From the NCBI GenBank assembly GCA_963989245.1, contig OZ022349.1, forward strand, positions 31,726,693-31,790,692: 64,000 nucleotides of DNA, in the 5' to 3' direction. Under the pieces are notes generated by a model, which was given only the letters and a program-made list of their open reading frames with translations, made no database searches and was not told the origin of the DNA. The position numbers were made by a program, and so were the translations under genes. Below are positions 51,601 to 63,824 of the stretch, one piece after another. Within the stretch, counting starts at the first letter, position 1. Every line of letters starts with the position of its first letter. The DNA comes from Nansenia antarctica. Its lineage: Eukaryota; Chordata; Actinopteri; Argentiniformes; Microstomatidae.

Positions 51601-52170
51601 TCTCGAAGAGATTGTCAAAAGAGACTCCGAAAACGAAACGTTGATCACTTTTGAGCAAAAGGCTGCACACACGCAATTCAAGTTGCTCTGATTGTCATTT
51701 AGAGTTACATTATAGGATTATTCAACAACAAGTCAAAATGTGCTCGTGAAAGGCAGAAAACAACACTTTGATAGTTTGATATAACTTGAGAACGAATGCA
51801 AAAAACAGTCCACTCTAAGAACAGGCCGCTTGGACACTTTCAGAACAGCTCTGTTAATGACTGAAAACAGCTCTCGAAGAGATTGTCAAAAGAGACTCTG
51901 AAAACGAAACGTTGATCACTTTTGAGCAAAAAGCTGCACACACGCAATTCAAGTTGCTCTGGTTGTCATTTAGAGTTACATTATAGGATTATTCAACAAC
52001 AAGTCAAAATGTGCTCGTGAAAGGCAGAAAACAACACTTTGATAGTTTGATATAACTTGAGAACGAATGCAAAAAACAGTCCACTCTCAGAACAGGCCGC
52101 TTGGACACTTTCAGAACAGCTCTGTTAATGACTGAAAACAGCTCTCGAAGAGATTGTCAAAAGAGACTCC
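48648..52170 (+). repeat. Block K copy 3 (13 monomers, 3,523 bp)
   Basis: All 13 monomer types match 45,125-48,647 in order, with GCTCGGTT at 49,138, CAGCAC at 49,864 and 50,948, and AAAAAGCTG at 51,930. It shares the one-monomer loss with copy 2, so copies 2 and 3 are a tandem duplication made after that loss. Confidence 0.93.
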
Positions 52171-55151
52171 GAAAACGAAACGTTGATCACTTTTGAGCAA
52201 AAGGCTGCACACACGCAATTCAAGTTGCTCTGATTGTCATTTAGAGTTACATTATAGGATTATTCAACAACAAGTCAAAATGTGCTCGTGAAAGGCAGAA
52301 AACAACACTTTGATAGTTTGATATAACTTGAGAACGAATGCAAAAAACAGTCCACTCTCAGAACAGGCCGCTTGGACACTTTCAGAACAGCTCTGTTAAT
52401 GACTGAAAACAGCTCTCGAAGAGATTGTCAAAAGAGACTCCGAAAACGAAACGTTGATCACTTTTGAGCAAAAGGCTGCACACACGCAATTCAAGTTGCT
52501 CTGATTGTCATTTAGAGTTACATTATAGGATTATTCAACAACAAGTCAAAATGTGCTCGTGAAAGGCAGAAAACAGCACTTTGATAGTTTGATATAACTT
52601 GAGAACGAATGCAAAAAACAGTCCACTCTAAGAACAGGCCGCTTGGACACTTTCAGAACAGCTCTGTTAATGACTGAAAACAGCTCTCGAAGAGATTGTC
52701 AAAAGAGACTCCGAAAACGAAACGTTGATCACTTTTGAGCAAAAGGCTGCACACACGCAATTCAAGTTGCTCTGATTGTCATTTAGAGTTACATTATAGG
52801 ATTATTCAACAACAAGTCAAAATGTGCTCGTGAAAGGCAGAAAACAACACTTTGATAGTTTGATATAACTTGAGAACGAATGCAAAAAACAGTCCACTCT
52901 CAGAACAGGCCGCTTGGACACTTTCAGAACAGCTCTGTTAATGACTGAAAACAGCTCTCGAAGAGATTGTCAAAAGAGACTCCGAAAACGAAACGTTGAT
53001 CACTTTTGAGCAAAAGGCTGCACACACGCAATTCAAGTTGCTCTGATTGTCATTTAGAGTTACATTATAGGATTATTCAACAACAAGTCAAAATGTGCTC
53101 GTGAAAGGCAGAAAACAACACTTTGATAGTTTGATATAACTTGAGAACGAATGCAAAAAACAGTCCACTCTCAGAACAGGCCGCTTGGACACTTTCAGAA
53201 CAGCTCTGTTAATGACTGAAAACAGCTCTCGAAGAGATTGTCAAAAGAGACTCCGAAAACGAAACGTTGATCACTTTTGAGCAAAAGGCTGCACACACGC
53301 AATTCAAGTTGCTCTGATTGTCATTTAGAGTTACATTATAGGATTATTCAACAACAAGTCAAAATGTGCTCGTGAAAGGCAGAAAACAACACTTTGATAG
53401 TTTGATATAACTTGAGAACGAATGCAAAAAACAGTCCACTCTAAGAACAGGCCGCTTGGACACTTTCAGAACAGCTCTGTTAATGACTGAAAACAGCTCT
53501 CGAAGAGATTGTCAAAAGAGACTCTGAAAACGAAACGTTGATCACTTTTGAGCAAAAGGCTGCACACACGCAATTCAAGTTACTCTGATTGTCATTTAGA
53601 GTTACATTATAGGATTATTCAACAACAAGTCAAAATGTGCTCGTGAAAGGCAGAAAACAACACTTTGATAGTTTGATATAACTTGAGAACGAATGCAAAA
53701 AACAGTCCACTCTAAGAACAGGCCGCTTGGACACTTTCAGAACAGCTCTGTTAATGACTGAAAACAGCTCTCGAAGAGATTGTCAAAAGAGACTCCGAAA
53801 ACGAAACGTTGATCACTTTTGAGCAAAAGGCTGCACACACGCAATTCAAGTTGCTCTGATTGTCATTTAGAGTTACATTATAGGATTATTCAACAACAAG
53901 TCAAAATGTGCTCGTGAAAGGCAGAAAACAGCACTTTGATAGTTTGATATAACTTGAGAACGAATGCAAAAAACAGTCCACTCTAAGAACAGGCCGCTTG
54001 GACACTTTCAGAACAGCTCTGTTAATGACTGAAAACAGCTCTCGAAGAGATTGTCAAAAGAGACTCCGAAAACGAAACGTTGATCACTTTTGAGCAAAAG
54101 GCTGCACACACGCAATTCAAGTTGCTCTGATTGTCATTTAGAGTTACATTATAGGATTATTCAACAACAAGTCAAAATGTGCTCGTGAAAGGCAGAAAAC
54201 AACACTTTGATAGTTTGATATAACTTGAGAACGAATGCAAAAAACAGTCCACTCTCAGAACAGGCCGCTTGGACACTTTCAGAACAGCTCTGTTAATGAC
54301 TGAAAACAGCTCTCGAAGAGATTGTCAAAAGAGACTCCGAAAACGAAACGTTGATCACTTTTGAGCAAAAGGCTGCACACACGCAATTCAAGTTGCTCTG
54401 ATTGTCATTTAGAGTTACATTATAGGATTATTCAACAACAAGTCAAAATGTGCTCGTGAAAGGCAGAAAACAACACTTTGATAGTTTGATATAACTTGAG
54501 AACGAATGCAAAAAACAGTCCACTCTCAGAACAGGCCGCTTGGACACTTTCAGAACAGCTCTGTTAATGACTGAAAACAGCTCTCGAAGAGATTGTCAAA
54601 AGAGACTCCGAAAACGAAACGTTGATCACTTTTGAGCAAAAGGCTGCACACACGCAATTCAAGTTGCTCTGATTGTCATTTAGAGTTACATTATAGGATT
54701 ATTCAACAACAAGTCAAAATGTGCTCGTGAAAGGCAGAAAACAACACTTTGATAGTTTGATATAACTTGAGAACGAATGCAAAAAACAGTCCACTCTAAG
54801 AACAGGCCGCTTGGACACTTTCAGAACAGCTCTGTTAATGACTGAAAACAGCTCTCGAAGCGATTGTCAAAAGAGACTCTGAAAACGAAACGTTGATCAC
54901 TTTTGAGCAAAAAGCTGCACACACGCAATTCAAGTTGCTCTGGTTGTCATTTAGAGTTACATTATAGGATTATTCAACAACAAGTCAAAATGTGCTCGTG
55001 AAAGGCAGAAAACAACACTTTGATAGTTTGATATAACATGAGAACGAATGCAAAAAACAGTCCACTCTCAGAACAGGCCGCTTGGACACTTTCAGAACAG
55101 CTCTGTTAATGACTGAAAACAGCTCTCGAAGAGATTGTCAAAAGAGACTCC

Positions 55152-55423
55152 GAAAAACGAAACGTTGATCACTTTTGAGCAAAAGGCTGCACACACGCAA
55201 TTCAAGTTGCTCTGATTGTCATTTAGAGTTACATTATAGGATTATTCAACAACAAGTCAAAATGTGCTCGTGAAAGGCAGAAAACAGCACTTTGATAGTT
55301 TGATATAACTTGAGAACGAATGCAAAAAACAGTCCACTCTAAGAACAGGCCGCTTGGACACTTTCAGAACAGCTCTGTTAATGACTGAAAACAGCTCTCG
55401 AAGAGATTGTCAAAAGAGACTCC
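55152..55423 (+). repeat. 272-bp monomer with a one-base insertion
   Basis: Starts GAAAAACG, with five A where all others have four. It is the only length change in the window confined to a single monomer. It could be a private mutation or a homopolymer sequencing error. Confidence 0.85.
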
Positions 55424-58400
55424 GAAAACGAAACGTTGATCACTTTTGAGCAAAAGGCTGCACACACGCAATTCAAGTTGCTCTGATTGTCATTTAGAGT
55501 TACATTATAGGATTATTCAACAACAAGTCAAAATGTGCTCGTGAAAGGCAGAAAACAACACTTTGATAGTTTGATATAACTTGAGAACGAATGCAAAAAA
55601 CAGTCCACTCTCAGAACAGGCCGCTTGGACACTTTCAGAACAGCTCTGTTAATGACTGAAAACAGCTCTCGAAGAGATTGTCAAAAGAGACTCCGAAAAC
55701 GAAACGTTGATCACTTTTGAGCAAAAGGCTGCACACACGCAATTCAAGTTGCTCTGATTGTCATTTAGAGTTACATTATAGGATTATTCAACAACAAGTC
55801 AAAATGTGCTCGTGAAAGGCAGAAAACAACACTTTGATAGTTTGATATAACTTGAGAACGAATGCAAAAAACAGTCCACTCTAAGAACAGGCAGCTTGGA
55901 CACTTTCAGAACAGCTCTGTTAATGACTGAAAACAGCTCTCGAAGAGATTGTCAAAAGAGACTCTGAAAACGAAACGTTGATCACTTTTGAGCAAAAAGC
56001 TGCACACACGCAATTCAAGTTGCTCTGGTTGTCATTTAGAGTTACATTATAGGATTATTCAACAACAAGTCAAAATGTGCTCGTGAAAGGCAGAAAACAA
56101 CACTTTGATAGTTTGATATAACTTGAGAACGAATGCAAAAAACAGTCCACTCTCAGAACAGGCCGCTTGGACACTTTCAGAACAGCTCTGTTAATGACTG
56201 AAAACAGCTCTCGAAGAGATTGTCAAAAGAGACTCCGAAAACGAAACGTTGATCACTTTTGAGCAAAAGGCTGCACACACGCAATTCAAGTTGCTCTGAT
56301 TGTCATTTAGAGTTACATTATAGGATTATTCAACAACAAGTCAAAATGTGCTCGTGAAAGGCAGAAAACAACACTTTGATAGTTTGATATAACTTGAGAA
56401 CGAATGCAAAAAACAGTCCACTCTAAGAACAGGCCGCTTGGACACTTTCAGAACAGCTCTGTTAATGACTGAAAACAGCTCTCGAAGAGATTGTCAAAAG
56501 AGACTCTGAAAACGAAACGTTGATCACTTTTGAGCAAAAGGCTGCACACACGCAATTCAAGTTGCTCTGATTGTCATTTAGAGTTACATTATAGGATTAT
56601 TCAACAACAAGTCAAAATGTGCTCGTGAAAGGCAGAAAACAACACTTTGATAGTTTGATATAACTTGAGAACGAATGCAAAAAACAGTCCACTCTCAGAA
56701 CAGGCCGCTTGGACACTTTCAGAACAGCTCTGTTAATGACTGAAAACAGCTCTCGAAGAGATTGTCAAAAGAGACTCCGAAAACGAAACGTTGATCACTT
56801 TTGAGCAAAAGGCTGCACACACGCAATTCAAGTTGCTCTGATTGTCATTTAGAGTTACATTATAGGATTATTCAACAACAAGTCAAAATGTGCTCGTGAA
56901 AGGCAGAAAACAACACTTTGATAGTTTGATATAACTTGAGAACGAATGCAAAAAACAGTCCACTCTAAGAACAGGCCGCTTGGACACTTTCAGAACAGCT
57001 CTGTTAATGACTGAAAACAGCTCTCGAAGAGATTGTCAAAAGAGACTCTGAAAACGAAACGTTGATCACTTTTGAGCAAAAGGCTGCACACACGCAATTC
57101 AAGTTGCTCTGATTGTCATTTAGAGTTACATTATAGGATTATTCAACAACAAGTCAAAATGTGCTCGTGAAAGGCAGAAAACAACACTTTGATAGTTTGA
57201 TATAACTTGAGAACGAATGCAAAAAACAGTCCACTCTAAGAACAGGCCGCTTGGACACTTTCAGAACAGCTCTGTTAATGACTGAAAACAGCTCTCGAAG
57301 AGATTGTCAAAAGAGACTCCAAAAACGAAACGTTGATCACTTTTGAGCAAAAGGCTGCACACACGCAATTCAAGTTGCTCTGATTGTCATTTAGAGATAC
57401 ATTATAGGATTATTCAACAACAAGTCAAAATGTGCTCGTGAAAGGCAGAAAACAACACTTTGATAGTTTGATATAACTTGAGAACGAATGCAAAAAACAG
57501 TCCACTCTCAGAACAGGCCGCTTGGACACTTTCAGAACAGCTCTGTTAATGACTGAAAACAGCTCTCGAAGAGATTGTCAAAAGAGACTCCGAAAACGAA
57601 ACGTTGATCACTTTTGAGCAAAAGGCTGCACACACGCAATTCAAGTTGCTCTGATTGTCATTTAGAGTTACATTATAGGATTATTCAACAACAAGTCAAA
57701 ATGTGCTCGTGAAAGGCAGAAAACAACACTTTGATAGTTTGATATAACTTGAGAACGAATGCAAAAAACAGTCCACTCTCAGAACAGGCCGCTTGGACAC
57801 TTTCAGAACAGCTCTGTTAATGACTGAAAACAGCTCTCGAAGAGATTGTCAAAAGAGACTCCGAAAACGAAACGTTGATCACTTTTGAGCAAAAGGCTGC
57901 ACACACGCAATTCAAGTTGCTCTGATTGTCATTTAGAGTTACATTATAGGATTATTCAACAACAAGTCAAAATGTGCTCGTGAAAGGCAGAAAACAACAC
58001 TTTGATAGTTTGATATAACTTGAGATTGAATGCAAAAAACAGTCCACTCTAAGAACAGGCCGCTTGGACACTTTCAGAACAGCTCTGTTAATGACTGAAA
58101 ACAGCTCTCGAAGAGATTGTCAAAAGAGACTCCGAAAACGAAACGTTGATCACTTTTGAGCAAAAGGCTGCACACACGCAATTCAAGTTGCTCTGATTGT
58201 CATTTAGAGTTACATTATAGGATTATTCAACAACAAGTCAAAATGTGCTCGTGAAAGGCAGAAAACAACACTTTGATAGTTTGATATAACTTGAGAACGA
58301 ATGCAAAAAACAGTCCACTCTCAGAACAGGCCGCTTGGACACTTTCAGAACAGCTCTGTTAATGACTGAAAACAGCTCTCGAAGAGATTGTCAAAAGAGA

Positions 58401-58675
58401 CTCCGAAAACGAAACGTTGATCACTTTAGAGCAAAAGGCTGCACACACGCAATTCAAGTTGCTCTGATTGTCATTTAGAGTTACATTATAGGATTATTCA
58501 ACAACAAGTCAAAATGTGCTCGTGAAAGGCAGAAAACAACACTTTGATAGTTTGATATAACTTGAGAACGAATGCAAAAAACAGTCCACTCTCAGAACAG
58601 GCCGCTTGGACACTTTCAGAACAGCTCTGTTAATGACTGAAAACAGCTCTCGAAGAGATTGTCAAAAGAGACTCC

Positions 58676-60301
58676 GAAAACGAAACGTTGATCACTTTTG
58701 AGCAAAAGGCTGCACACACGCAATTCAAGTTGCTCTGATTGTCATTTAGAGTTACATTATAGGATTATTCAACAACAAGTCAAAATGTGCTCGTGAAAGG
58801 CAGAAAACAACACTTTGATAGTTTGATATAACTTGAGAACGAATGCAAAAAACAGTCCACTCTAAGAACAGGCCGCTTGGACACTTTCAGAACAGCTCTG
58901 TTAATGACTGAAAACAGCTCTCGAAGAGATTGTCAAAAGAGACTCTGAAAACGAAACGTTGATCACTTTTGAGCAAAAAGCTGCACACACGCAATTCAAG
59001 TTGCTCTGGTTGTCATTTAGAGTTACATTATAGGATTATTCAACAACAAGTCAAAATGTGCTCGTGAAAGGCAGAAAACAACACTTTGATAGTTTGATAT
59101 AACTTGAGAACGAATGCAAAAAACAGTCCACTCTCAGAACAGGCCGCTTGGACACTTTCAGAACAGCTCTGTTAATGACTGAAAACAGCTCTCGAAGAGA
59201 TTGTCAAAAGAGACTCCGAAAACGAAACGTTGATCACTTTTGAGCAAAAGGCTGCACACACGCAATTCAAGTTGCTCTGATTGTCATTTAGAGTTACATT
59301 ATAGGATTATTCAACAACAAGTCAAAATGTGCTCGTGAAAGGCAGAAAACAACACTTTGATAGTTTGATATAACTTGAGAACGAATGCAAAAAACAGTCC
59401 ACTCTAAGAACAGGCCGCTTGGACACTTTCAGAACAGCTCTGTTAATGACTGAAAACAGCTCTCGAAGAGATTGTCAAAAGAGACTCTGAAAACGAAACG
59501 TTGATCACTTTTGAGCAAAAAGCTGCACACACGCAATTCAAGTTGCTCTGGTTGTCATTTAGAGTTACATTATAGGATTATTCAACAACAAGTCAAAATG
59601 TGCTCGTGAAAGGCAGAAAACAACACTTTGATAGTTTGATATAACTTGAGAACGAATGCAAAAAACAGTCCACTCTCAGAACAGGCCGCTTGGACACTTT
59701 CAGAACAGCTCTGTTAATGACTGAAAACAGCTCTCGAAGAGATTGTCAAAAGAGACTCCGAAAACGAAACGTTGATCACTTTTGAGCAAAAGGCTGCACA
59801 CACGCAATTCAAGTTGCTCTGATTGTCATTTAGAGTTACATTATAGGATTATTCAACAACAAGTCAAAATGTGCTCGTGAAAGGCAGAAAACAACACTTT
59901 GATAGTTTGATATAACTTGAGAACGAATGCAAAAAACAGTCCACTCTAAGAACAGGCCGCTTGGACACTTTCAGAACAGCTCTGTTAATGACTGAAAACA
60001 GCTCTCGAAGAGATTGTCAAAAGAGACTCTGAAAACGAAACGTTGATCACTTTTGAGCAAAAAGCTGCACACACGCAATTCAAGTTGCTCTGGTTGTCAT
60101 TTAGAGTTACATTATAGGATTATTCAACAACAAGTCAAAATGTGCTCGTGAAAGGCAGAAAACAACACTTTGATAGTTTGATATAACTTGAGAACGAATG
60201 CAAAAAACAGTCCACTCTCAGAACAGGCCGCTTGGACACTTTCAGAACAGCTCTGTTAATGACTGAAAACAGCTCTCGAAGAGATTGTCAAAAGAGACTC
60301 C
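58676..60301 (+). repeat. 542-bp dimer repeat, three copies
   Basis: An A/T monomer followed by an AAAAAGCTG/CTGGTTG monomer occurs three times in a row (58,676, 59,218, 59,760). Elsewhere in the window the AAAAAGCTG monomer recurs at intervals of 4 to 13 monomers or more. The short period and matching copies suggest a recent local expansion. Confidence 0.9.
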
Positions 60302-61656
60302 GAAAACGAAACGTTGATCACTTTTGAGCAAAAGGCTGCACACACGCAATTCAAGTTGCTCTGATTGTCATTTAGAGTTACATTATAGGATTATTCAACA
60401 ACAAGTCAAAATGTGCTCGTGAAAGGCAGAAAACAACACTTTGATAGTTTGATATAACTTGAGAACGAATGCAAAAAACAGTCCACTCTCAGAACAGGCC
60501 GCTTGGACACTTTCAGAACAGCTCTGTTAATGACTGAAAACAGCTCTCGAAGAGATTGTCAAAAGAGACTCCGAAAACGAAACGTTGATCACTTTTGAGC
60601 AAAAGGCTGCACACACGCAATTCAAGTTGCTCTGATTGTCATTTAGAGTTACATTATAGGATTATTCAACAACAAGTCAAAATGTGCTCGTGAAAGGCAG
60701 AAAACAACACTTTGATAGTTTGATATAACTTGAGAACGAATGCAAAAAACAGTCCACTCTCAGAACAGGCCGCTTGGACACTTTCAGAACAGCTCTGTTA
60801 ATGACTGAAAACAGCTCTCGAAGAGATTGTCAAAAGAGACTCCGAAAACGAAACGTTGATCACTTTTGAGCAAAAGGCTGCACACACGCAATTCAAGTTG
60901 CTCTGATTGTCATTTAGAGTTACATTATAGGATTATTCAACAACAAGTCAAAATGTGCTCGTGAAAGGCAGAAAACAACACTTTGATAGTTTGATATAAC
61001 TTGAGAACGAATGCAAAAAACAGTCCACTCTAAGAACAGGCCGCTTGGACACTTTCAGAACAGCTCTGTTAATGACTGAAAACAGCTCTCGAAGAGATTG
61101 TCAAAAGAGACTCTGAAAACGAAACGTTGATCACTTTTGAGCAAAAGGCTGCACACACGCAATTCAAGTTGCTCTGATTGTCATTTAGAGTTACATTATA
61201 GGATTATTCAACAACAAGTCAAAATGTGCTCGTGAAAGGCAGAAAACAACACTTTGATAGTTTGATATAACTTGAGAACGAATGCAAAAAACAGTCCACT
61301 CTAAGAACAGGCCGCTTGGACACTTTCAGAACAGCTCTGTTAATGACTGAAAACAGCTCTCGAAGAGATTGTCAAAAGAGACTCCAAAAACGAAACGTTG
61401 ATCACTTTTGAGCAAAAGGCTGCACACACGCAATTCAAGTTGCTCTGATTGTCATTTAGAGTTACATTATAGGATTATTCAACAACAAGTCAAAATGTGC
61501 TCGTGAAAGGCAGAAAACAACACTTTGATAGTTTGATATAACTTGAGAACGAATGCAAAAAACAGTCCACTCTCAGAACAGGCCGCTTGGACACTTTCAG
61601 AACAGCTCTGTTAATGACTGAAAACAGCTCTCGAAGAGATTGTCAAAAGAGACTCC

Positions 61657-62740
61657 GAAAACGAAACGTTGATCACTTTTGAGCAAAAGGCTGCACACAC
61701 GCAATTCAAGTTGCTCTGATTGTCATTTAGAGTTACATTATAGGATTATTCAACAACAAGTCAAAATGTGCTCGTGAAAGGCAGAAAACAACACTTTGAT
61801 AGTTTGATATAACTTGAGATTGAATGCAAAAAACAGTCCACTCTAAGAACAGGCCGCTTGGACACTTTCAGAACAGCTCTGTTAATGACTGAAAACAGCT
61901 CTCGAAGAGATTGTCAAAAGAGACTCCGAAAACGAAACGTTGATCACTTTTGAGCAAAAGGCTGCACATACGCAATTCAAGTTGCTCTGATTGTCATTTA
62001 GAGTTACATTATAGGATTATTCAACAACAAGTCAAAATGTGCTCGTGAAAGGCAGAAAACAACACTTTGATAGTTTGATATAACTTGAGAACGAATGCAA
62101 AAAACAGTCCACTCTCAGAACAGGCCGCTTGGACACTTTCAGAACAGCTCTGTTAATGACTGAAAACAGCTCTCGAAGAGATTGTCAAAAGAGACTCCGA
62201 AAACGAAACGTTGATCACTTTTGAGCAAAAGGCTGCACACACGCAATTCAAGTTGCTCTGATTGTCATTTAGAGTTACATTATAGGATTATTCAACAACA
62301 AGTCAAAATGTGCTCGTGAAAGGCAGAAAACAACACTTTGATAGTTTGATATAACTTGAGATTGAATGCAAAAAACAGTCCACTCTAAGAACAGGCCGCT
62401 TGGACACTTTCAGAACAGCTCTGTTAATGACTGAAAACAGCTCTCGAAGAGATTGTCAAAAGAGACTCCGAAAACGAAACGTTGATCACTTTTGAGCAAA
62501 AGGCTGCACATACGCAATTCAAGTTGCTCTGATTGTCATTTAGAGTTACATTATAGGATTATTCAACAACAAGTCAAAATGTGCTCGTGAAAGGCAGAAA
62601 ACAACACTTTGATAGTTTGATATAACTTGAGAACGAATGCAAAAAACAGTCCACTCTCAGAACAGGCCGCTTGGACACTTTCAGAACAGCTCTGTTAATG
62701 ACTGAAAACAGCTCTCGAAGAGATTGTCAAAAGAGACTCC
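61657..62740 (+). repeat. 542-bp dimer repeat, two copies
   Basis: A monomer with GAGATTGAATG instead of GAGAACGAATG (61,657 and 62,199) is followed each time by one with CACATACGC (61,928 and 62,470). CACATACGC occurs nowhere else in the window. GAGATTG also occurs once at 58,022 with a different neighbour, so this pair is a recent 542-bp duplication. Confidence 0.92.
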
Positions 62741-63824
62741 GAAAACGAAACGTTGATCACTTTTGAGCAAAAGGCTGCACACACGCAATTCAAGTTGCTC
62801 TGATTGTCATTTAGAGTTACATTATAGGATTATTCAACAACAAGTCAAAATGTGCTCGTGAAAGGCAGAAAACAACACTTTGATAGTTTGATATAACTTG
62901 AGAACGAATGCAAAAAACAGTCCACTCTCAGAACAGGCCGCTTGGACACTTTCAGAACAGCTCTGTTAATGACTGAAAACAGCTCTCGAAGAGATTGTCA
63001 AAAGAGACTCCGAAAACGAAACGTTGATCACTTTTGAGCAAAAGGCTGCACACACGCAATTCAAGTTGCTCTGATTGTCATTTAGAGTTACATTATAGGA
63101 TTATTCAACAACAAGTCAAAATGTGCTCGTGAAAGGCAGAAAACAACACTTTGATAGTTTGATATAACTTGAGAACGAATGCAAAAAACAGTCCACTCTC
63201 AGAACAGGCCGCTTGGACACTTTCAGAACAGCTCTGTTAATGACTGAAAACAGCTCTCGAAGAGATTGTCAAAAGAGACTCCGAAAACGAAACGTTGATC
63301 ACTTTTGAGCAAAAGGCTGCACACACGCAATTCAAGTTGCTCTGATTGTCATTTAGAGTTACATTATAGGATTATTCAACAACAAGTCAAAATGTGCTCG
63401 TGAAAGGCAGAAAACAACACTTTGATAGTTTGATATAACTTGAGAACGAATGCAAAAAACAGTCCACTCTAAGAACAGGCCGCTTGGACACTTTCAGAAC
63501 AGCTCTGTTAATGACTGAAAACAGCTCTCGAAGAGATTGTCAAAAGAGACTCTGAAAACGAAACGTTGATCACTTTTGAGCAAAAAGCTGCACACACGCA
63601 ATTCAAGTTGCTCTGGTTGTCATTTAGAGTTACATTATAGGATTATTCAACAACAAGTCAAAATGTGCTCGTGAAAGGCAGAAAACAACACTTTGATAGT
63701 TTGATATAACTTGAGAACGAATGCAAAAAACAGTCCACTCTCAGAACAGGCCGCTTGGACACTTTCAGAACAGCTCTGTTAATGACTGAAAACAGCTCTC
63801 GAAGAGATTGTCAAAAGAGACTCC

